Part shown: piece after piece, positions 6,740 to 11,049 of the stretch
How the letters are laid out: every line of letters begins with the position of its first letter
Numbering within the stretch: the first letter of the stretch is position 1
Source of the DNA: Terfezia claveryi
Lineage: Eukaryota > Ascomycota > Pezizomycetes > Pezizales > Pezizaceae
Length of the DNA stretch: 11,049 nucleotides
Reading direction: 5' to 3'
Assembly: GCA_015179025.1 (NCBI GenBank)
Contig: WHUX01000779.1
Span: 1-11,049, forward strand
Made by a program: the position numbers and the translations under genes
Notes under the pieces: generated by a model
The model's input: the letters and a program-made list of their open reading frames with translations, nothing else
Databases searched by the model: none
What the model was told of the DNA's origin: nothing

Positions 6740-7731
6740 GGCAGAGGCTTGCGAAGCTTGTGAAGCTTGCTGGGATTGAGATTTTGTGGCTTGTTGCTGG
6801 GATTGCGCAAATTTCTTCCTTCTAGCCTTATTCGGGCGACCATTGACTAGTAGCACCGTGTTGGTCTGGGTCTGGTTCCCACCATTGTAGCTAGAGAGTT
6901 GGTTATTGATTGCTAGACCCACTAGCCTTTCCTTCAAATCATCATATGAGAGATTTTCCTTAGTAGTCAGGTTATCTACCACATTGGGGTAGTGAGTGAC
7001 TAAGGAAGCGAGGAGTATTCATGCTTAGCTTCTTCAAGTTCTAGCAAAGTTCTATACACAGCCTTGAAGCTGCCAGGACGTGCATTCGAGGTCAATTGGT
7101 GCAACCGCATCCATCGAATCTCGAAAGTGTCAATGAACTGAGAAATTGATTGCGAGGTATCAAGTGTGGAAGCAAGCGAATTAAAGGCATGAATCTCATG
7201 TACAAAGGACAACGGAGTATCTTTGTAGTATGTTTTGCGGAGATAATGCCAGATCTTATTTGCAGACCTATGCCTACCAATCTGCAGCATGATTTTCTGT
7301 GAAACAACTTGAATAAGGAGCAGAAGAGATTCTGTCTCTATATGCTTATGATGTGTTATTTCAGCAGCTGTTGCTGTGAGCGGAGGAATATAGCCGTTGA
7401 CAACCACTTGTGTGGCTTCTACAGCGTCAAAGATCATCAGTATCTGTTGTGACCAAAGATCATAGTTCTTTGCGCCTTCAAGAATTGCTAGCTTTTCTAG
7501 CTTAATACTAGACCTGAAGTCCCGATGGACAGGAAGAGGTACTGCCGCTTGCGGTGCTTGTGCAGCAAGCGCTAAAGCCGGTTGGACTTGAGGTGGTGTA
7601 GCTTCAGGAGCTAGAGGTTGTGGTTGCGAGAGTACAACGGTTTCGAGGATTTCTTCTTCACTGTCAGGCTGACTTTGGTGAACTCTCGAACGGGTTCGTG
7701 GTTGCCTTGATGGTCCTGCTTCGGAAGACAT
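6740..7731 (-). pseudogene. Copia gag, N-terminal and central part (broken)
   Basis: Gag forms the virus-like particle that packages element RNA in the cytoplasm. The start is placed at the ATG at 7731 (MSSEAGPSRQPRTRSR); an upstream in-frame Met at 7788 is possible. A Pro/Ala/Gln-rich N-terminus is followed by the UBN2/retrotran_gag-type domain: KLAILEGAKNYDLWSQQI, ANKIWHYLRKTYYKDTPLSF, then ISQFIDTFEIRWMRLHQL. The frame stops at 7000 after EYSSLP, but coding similarity resumes one frame over (THYPNVVDNLTTKENLSYDD, about 6995-6935), so a single-base indel near 7005 splits it. The rest runs as a Gln/Ser-rich stretch to the LINE duplication at 6739 and continues at 4772 with the zinc knuckle. 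Confidence 0.9.
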
Positions 7732-7931
7732 GTTGTGTTTGTTCCGTTGTAGTGAGCGTAGGAGACTGTCGTATTTGTGGAGGCTCAAAGCGCAGAGGGC
7801 TCAAAACCTTTAAGAGATAAAGGAGGGAGGTATAGGCAGCAGTGAGATCCAAAAGTCCACTGAAGGATAATACGAATGAGCGAAGTGAGATTGTCACGTA
7901 GAGAAGAGTATATAGAAGTGAAGAGATGTGT
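7732..7931 (-). other. Copia leader between 5' LTR and gag
   Basis: This 200-bp leader lies between the LTR end (TAACA at 7932) and the gag ATG. The primer-binding site should start at 7931 going left (ACACATCTCTTC on the minus strand). I could not match it to a tRNA from memory, so no primer is named. Confidence 0.6.
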
Positions 7932-8331
7932 TGTTATGTCTTTGTTGTATAGCTATCCAACAGGAAACGAACGAGATATATATACATGAATGAACGTACA
8001 TAAGAAAGTGAAGAAGAAGAAGGACATATGAGTAGCACGCAATGCCTGTGAAGGCCGAAGCACGCAATGCCTGTGAAGGCCGATGCTTGCCATATGATCT
8101 GCAGGCCAGAGCACGCAATGCCTGTGAAGGCCGAAGCACGCAATGCCTGAGAAGGCCGTTGCTTGCCATAAGATCTGCAGGTCGAAGGTTGCTGCCGTTG
8201 CTTGCCTTAAGATCTGCAGGCCGAAGGTTGCTGCCGTTGCTTGCCTTAAGATCTGCAGGCCGAAGGTCGCTGCGTGTGGAATAGCAAGGCATGGGCGGAA
8301 TGAATGAATGTACGGCATTCAATCACTAACA
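7932..8331 (-). repeat. 5' LTR of the copia element, 400 bp
   Basis: Homologous to 1-381 along its length. On the minus strand it runs from TGTTAGTG (8331) to ACATAACA (7932), with TG..CA ends and a 5-bp inverted repeat TGTTA/TAACA. A TATATATA stretch (7976-7983) lies near the gag-proximal end. The internal part is built from two short modules: CACGCAATGCCTGTGAAGGC, about 25 bp, four times in 8036-8160; and a 37-bp module around TTAAGATCTGCAGGCCGAAG, about three times in 8159-8275. CpG sites are largely intact, unlike the left LTR. Confidence 0.92.
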
Positions 8332-8554
8332 ACCCCTCCCATCTGCTTGCCCTGCAGCCCATAGTACTAGGATCAATCAACCAAATTCCCGCCCCAGAAT
8401 GATATCCCAAAACAATCAGTCTAAACTGCAGAAACAATAATGCAAAAACACCACCAACACACGAATCATCCAAACAGCTCACCCCACTCCCCGTAGTCAC
8501 CACCGGAGACTCAACTAAACCCCCCTCTCCCCCGAAGCCCTACATATATTCGCC
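8332..8554 (+). promoter_or_regulatory. Possible promoter region of a host gene
   Basis: CA- and C-rich DNA leads to a pyrimidine-rich tract (8515-8533) and an AT box TACATATATT (8541-8550), just before an ATG at 8555. Pyrimidine tracts ahead of start codons are common in fungal promoters. The copia element ends 223 bp upstream of that ATG. This is suggestive only; no defined factor site is recognised. Confidence 0.25.
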
Positions 8555-8907
8555 ATGCCCAAGGATGCCCGGAGCAAGTCAACAACATCATTCTCGACAA
8601 CCCTCCTCCTTCAACGCCATTCTCCACGAGCTAAACCAGTACTGGCCTGTCCAACCCCCCATCACCAGCTTTGAAGTCGGCGTCTGCAGCACCGCTCAAA
8701 GCGGACAAGCGTCTATCTCGACATGCAGAGGTCTGGGGCGCCACAAGGAGGATATGGATAAAGGGCCAGCAGCAATGGGAAACGTTTCAAAGATATGAGT
8801 TGGGCAAGGTCCGCGATAGGATTGATGGGCAACTCGGCATGGCTCTAGAATGGCGTTATTGCTTACTGCACGCCGCTGTTTTTTCTTCTTTTTTTTTTTC
8901 TGGCTAA
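8555..8907 (+). CDS. Possible fragment or start of an unknown host gene
   Basis: This segment is GC-richer than the DNA to its right and has coding-like composition. Three plus-strand frames overlap. From the ATG at 8555 one runs 39 codons to a TGA at 8672 (MPKDARSKS...). A second starts at 8565. A third, open from about 8633 to the TAA at 8905-8907, reads most like a protein, with SAAPLKADKRLSRHAEVWGA, IWIKGQQQWETFQRYELGKV and RDRIDGQLGMALEWRY. It ends in a T-tract encoding Phe/Ser. An intron or a frameshift between the first and third frames would be needed for a single gene; GTCAAC...ACCAG at about 8578-8637 would fit the phase but is a weak intron candidate. I recognise no family. Confidence 0.3.
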
Positions 8908-9374
8908 TTAATCGGCTTTTGATTGGAGACGTGGATAATTTGTTTTTTTTGTGAGTCCGATACTTCCTAAGAAAATGGGGGGGTTTTCTTTGTTTTCTAT
9001 GTTAGCTTCATAGGATTTTATATTGGTGGAGTGGGGGGGGGGGAAGGGACTGGACTTCATGTGGTTTCTATACAAAACATAGCTTCTCTTGCTGGGTTCA
9101 ATTTGCTAATTTAATTTGCCAATTACGCAATAGTCTGCTGGCAGCCCCCAAAGACTCACAAAGTTCATGGGAGATAATAAAAGGGAATAGATAATTTGTT
9201 AAACATACTTAACCTACCGGCTAGGGCTATAGGTGAGAGAAAAAGGGCTCCACAGCATCCCAGTTGTACCCCCCTTCCTCCTTGACCCAAAGTATTACTG
9301 ACAAAAATACTAATGGGAAATGAGTGGTTTTGGATGATGTACTTGATGTTATCGCACATGTTCATAATACTTTA
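8908..9374. other. AT-rich spacer without recognisable gene
   Basis: Low-complexity DNA with T-runs (8944-8951), a G-run (near 9033-9042) and scattered stops on both strands. I see no gene, RNA or transposon end in it. Confidence 0.6.
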
Positions 9375-9430
9375 CTGCATGCAGGGAAGAACAAGATCTT
9401 GTTCTTCATTAGTTAATATGGGCGCCCATA
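9375..9430. repeat. Cluster of three perfect palindromes
   Basis: Within 56 bp there are CTGCATGCAG (9375-9384), a 22-bp perfect palindrome centred on AGATCT (9386-9407) and TATGGGCGCCCATA (9417-9430). None has a spacer, so each would form a cruciform or a symmetric protein-binding site instead of an ordinary looped hairpin. No known element end is recognised. Confidence 0.9.
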
Positions 9431-9686
9431 GTAAACTTAATTAAAAGTTTCAACTTTAGTCCAAGTTTAGGTCTAAGTCGCGAGTTTTCGGCCAAGTTAT
9501 GCTGAGGCTTAGCCGTGAAACCTTTGAACCGAAGTGAGTCTTTTCAAGCAAGTTGAGACCTTCAAAAAGGCTATGGAGAATAGTTTGAGACTTTGGGGAG
9601 GCCTTAGCTACATCGTGAGACCCTATTAAGGTTCCATTTTCTGTAGAGATCAAGGTGAGGTCTCCTACCGCCTCTACTAGCTCTCA
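9431..9686. other. Non-coding interval with repeated GTGAGAC-like words
   Basis: Variants of TGAGACC/TGAGACT/TGAGTC recur from about 9534 to 9660. A 65-codon minus-strand frame (9653-9456) has no recognised motif. It is probably a decayed repeat; no function is assigned. Confidence 0.4.
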
Positions 9687-9960
9687 TTGTAAGAGGTTGT
9701 TTATTCATTTTAAGAGAAGCTAGTTCAATATATTTTAGCCTCTCCGACTCCGTTGTTATCTGTCGTTGTTATCTATCTCGTTATCTGATATTTTCGTCGG
9801 GAAGTTTATTTTGCTGTCGGCCTTGGCTCTCCGAGGCCTCCTGTATGATCTCTCGCACTCTCTTTGCCCTGTATCCAAGGTCTTTGTATTAAGCTTACAG
9901 TATTTGGTTCTATCATTTACTTTCCTAAGTGCTTCAAATTTACATATATTTTGCTTCTAT
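9687..9960 (+). mobile_element. Decayed LTR related to the solo LTR at 3812-4448
   Basis: The segment starts TGTAAGAGG. It shares collinear blocks with the solo LTR in the same orientation: CGTTGTTAT, CTATCTCG, GAAG.TTATT.TG followed by TCGGCCTTGGCT, then TGTAT and CTCGCACTCT, then ATCCAA.GTCTTGTAT. Block order and spacing match, but it is much more AT-rich. The right end is not defined, and no target duplication was found. Confidence 0.5.
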
Positions 9961-10136
9961 TCGAGTCTTTTGCTAGGTTTCTGTAGGTTTGATTTTATAT
10001 TTACATGAGACGTTTATTTTGCTTCTATTCGAGTCCTTTGCTAGGTTTCAGTTAGTCTGGTTGGCACGGTTTCAGTAGGGTTAAATTTAAATTCGCATGA
10101 GACATTTATTTGGCTTCTATTCGAGTCCTTTGCTGT
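9951..10136. repeat. Three-copy imperfect repeat (TTCTATTCGAGTC core)
   Basis: The block TTGCTTCTATTCGAGTC..TTTGCT occurs at 9951, 10019 and 10111 (TGGCTT in the last). The first two copies continue with AGGTTTC and are followed by ...CATGAGAC before the next copy. Spacings are 68 and 92 bp, the second being longer through an inserted stretch around 10045-10090. Confidence 0.8.
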
Positions 10137-10143
10137 TCTCGTA

Positions 10144-10203
10144 CCCAGACTCTAGCCTGATCTTGGCATTCGCTTCTGCGATTTAATCAGAAGAGAGTCT
10201 GGG
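10144..10203. repeat. 60-bp branched or interrupted hairpin
   Basis: CCCAGACTCT (10144-10153) pairs with AGAGTCTGGG (10194-10203). Inside it CTGAT (10157-10161) pairs with ATCAG (10186-10190), and CGC-TTCT-GCG (10171-10180) forms the tip. The order suggests a real secondary structure, either RNA or a foldback end. It is not tRNA-like: the lengths and loops do not fit. Confidence 0.7.
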
Positions 10204-10313
10204 ACTATACACCTCCGAAATCATCTCAGAAATCATCTCCAGATTCCCGGAGATATTAGCGTGTGCATAGCCTGTTTCGGAGATACTAGCGTTGTTATAA
10301 GCTGCATTTCATA

Positions 10314-10330
10314 TTTTTTTTTTTTTTTTT
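10314..10330. repeat. T17 homopolymer
   Basis: Seventeen T in a row. It could be the poly(A) tail of a small minus-strand retroposon, but I found no flanking duplication, so it is recorded only as a homopolymer. Confidence 0.85.
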
Positions 10331-10433
10331 CTATGATAATGGAGCAGATACTGACAGAACAACAGCACTTTGTTTAGCCCATACCTTTGCTTTGCTCCGC
10401 CCAGCTCCACAATGCCCAGATCAGACCTTTCAG

Positions 10434-10545
10434 AGCTATAAAACCTTCCTCTGGCTCATAAAATCCTGCTCAAGGTCATATAATCTTGCTCCAGCTCATC
10501 TACTCCTGCTCCAGTCCTGCTCCAGGTCATACAATCCTGCTCGGG
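10434..10545. repeat. Degenerate ~20-bp tandem repeat (TCATA.AATCCTGCTCCAG)
   Basis: About five imperfect units of roughly 19-21 bp, plus one 12-bp partial unit (TCCTGCTCCAGG). The core CCTGCTC occurs in most units. Confidence 0.8.
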
Positions 10546-10606
10546 TATAGAGGTATTCCACTCCTAGCGGAGAGAACATACACTATAGGATTGAATATTG
10601 ATAGCC

Positions 10607-10682
10607 GAGTATTCAGACATCTCCGGCATGCGAATTCACACGTCTCCAGCATGAGTATTCAGATATCTCAAACATGAGTATT
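10607..10682. repeat. Three-copy ~23-25 bp repeat (GAGTATTCAGACATCTCC)
   Basis: Units begin at 10607, 10632 and 10653, with a partial fourth at 10676 (GAGTATTG). The unit is roughly GAGTATTCAGACATCTCC followed by GGCATG, with transitions between copies. Confidence 0.8.
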
Positions 10683-10839
10683 GTTATGAATCGGTGGCGG
10701 GGCAAGGCCAGCACTCGCGTAAGTGGGCTTACGCGGGTGTCGGGGTCAGCTAGGAGGGCTACGAGCTAGGGGCGAGACCAGAGCTCCAACAAGGCCAGTG
10801 TCGAGCGGGACGACATATCCAAACCACCGATGGGAGGGG
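10682..10839. other. GC-rich structured segment, possible LTR start
   Basis: Composition changes abruptly from AT-rich to GC-rich at TGTTATGAATCGG (10682). ATCGGTGG (10690-10697) is inverted as CCACCGAT (10824-10831). Between them lies a 13-bp-stem hairpin at 10711-10740 (CGCGTAAG-TGGG-CTTACGCG core, extended with two G:T pairs). A TG start and sharp boundary fit the beginning of an LTR or other element continuing past the window, but the other end is not visible. Confidence 0.4.
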
Positions 10840-11049
10840 AGGCAGGAGCGAGCAGGGCGAGGCAGGCACGAGCAAGGCAAGCAGGGCAAGCGAGGCGAGC
10901 AAGCGAGGCGAGCAAAAGCAGGCAAGGCAAGCAAGGCAAGCAAGGCAAGCAAGGCAAGCAAGGCAAGCAAGGCAAGCAAGGCGAGCAGGGCAAGCAAGGC
11001 GAGCAGGCAAGCAAAGCGAGCAGGGCAAGCGAGGCAGGCAAGGCAAGCA
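10840..11049. repeat. GGCAAGCAA (9-bp) minisatellite, runs off the window
   Basis: A purine-rich array begins with degenerate GGCGAGCAGG-type units, contains about six perfect consecutive GGCAAGCAA units near 10925-10980, then becomes degenerate again up to the last base. The unit is 9 bp and lacks stops, which is why long open frames of Leu/Ala/Cys/Pro repeats appear on the minus strand. These are not taken as genes. Confidence 0.93.

Larger units (their letters stand above)
1..8331 (-). mobile_element. Degenerate Ty1/copia LTR retrotransposon with nested insertions
   Basis: Two direct repeats (1-381 and 7932-8331) bracket a minus-strand gag-pol coding region. Going leftward, the domain order is gag, zinc knuckle, protease, integrase, reverse transcriptase, RNase H. 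Integrase before RT is the Ty1/copia (Pseudoviridae-type) order, not the gypsy order. Two younger insertions interrupt it: a solo LTR at 3812-4448 and a LINE at 4773-6726. Subtracting these and their target duplications leaves about 5.7 kb, a normal copia size. Many indels and stops make it incapable of coding for its own movement. The left LTR edge lies just outside the window, so the expected 5-bp target duplication (ACCCC if 8332-8336 is the right copy) cannot be confirmed here. Confidence 0.93.

Noticed and set aside
8036..8275. CRISPR-like repeats in the LTR
   Set aside because: The modules are adjacent without unique spacers and occur in both LTRs of a eukaryotic retrotransposon.
9375..9440. 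Helitron 3' end
   Set aside because: The hairpin-like palindromes are not followed by a CTRR end, and no Rep/helicase sequence is nearby.
10144..10203. tRNA gene
   Set aside because: The 10-bp outer stem, missing T-arm and wrong loop sizes do not fit a tRNA.
10314..10330. Poly(A) tail of a SINE
   Set aside because: No flanking duplication and no A/B box-like promoter were found to the right.
10746..11046. Three overlapping Leu/Ala/Cys/Pro-rich minus-strand frames
   Set aside because: They are translations of the 9-bp array, open in all frames because the unit is a multiple of 3 without stops.

Overview
The window looks like repeat-rich nuclear DNA of a filamentous fungus, probably an ascomycete (Pezizomycotina). 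This rests on three observations: a Ty1/copia element with fungal-type gag and pol, a LINE ORF1 of the Tad1-like fungal type, and LTR divergence dominated by C-to-T and G-to-A changes as expected from RIP (repeat-induced point mutation) or methyl-cytosine decay. I see no rRNA or tRNA gene, no CRISPR array and no convincingly intact host gene.

From 1 to 8331 lies one degenerate Ty1/copia retrotransposon on the minus strand. Its 5' LTR is at 7932-8331 (400 bp, termini TGTTA/TAACA). Its 3' LTR begins about 9 bp outside the window and ends at 381, next to a purine-rich tract. Reading leftward from the 5' LTR, I can follow the leader, gag, a CCHC-type zinc knuckle, an aspartic protease remnant, the integrase (HHCC and DD35E), reverse transcriptase and RNase H, ending with an ADLCTKPF motif and a stop at 548. 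The frame is broken by several single-base indels and stops, one of them inside the YVDD catalytic motif. Without insertions the element would be about 5.7 kb.

Two later insertions sit inside it. A 637-bp solo LTR (3812-4448, TGTAAC/GTTACA ends, TGGGT target duplication) splits the protease-to-integrase region. A minus-strand LINE derivative (4773-6726, 13-bp target duplication, 23-nt poly(A)) splits gag just before the zinc knuckle. The LINE has a 5' leader, a frameshifted ORF1 and a 3' tail, but no room for an ORF2, so it is a non-autonomous, ORF1-only element comparable to mammalian HAL1. Two coding minisatellites have expanded inside the copia pol: alternating 12-mers between integrase and RT, and a 65-69 bp unit in the pre-integrase region.

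Right of the copia element (8332-11049) the DNA is mostly non-coding. A GC-richer stretch at about 8500-8880 could be the start of a host gene of unknown function, with the copia element sitting in its upstream region. It is followed by an AT-rich spacer, a cluster of perfect palindromes (9375-9430), a diverged relative of the solo LTR (about 9687-9960), several short tandem repeats, a long hairpin (10144-10203), and a possible LTR-like start at 10682 that leads into a 9-bp GGCAAGCAA array running off the end of the window. The main story is layered retrotransposition and decay rather than a gene cluster.
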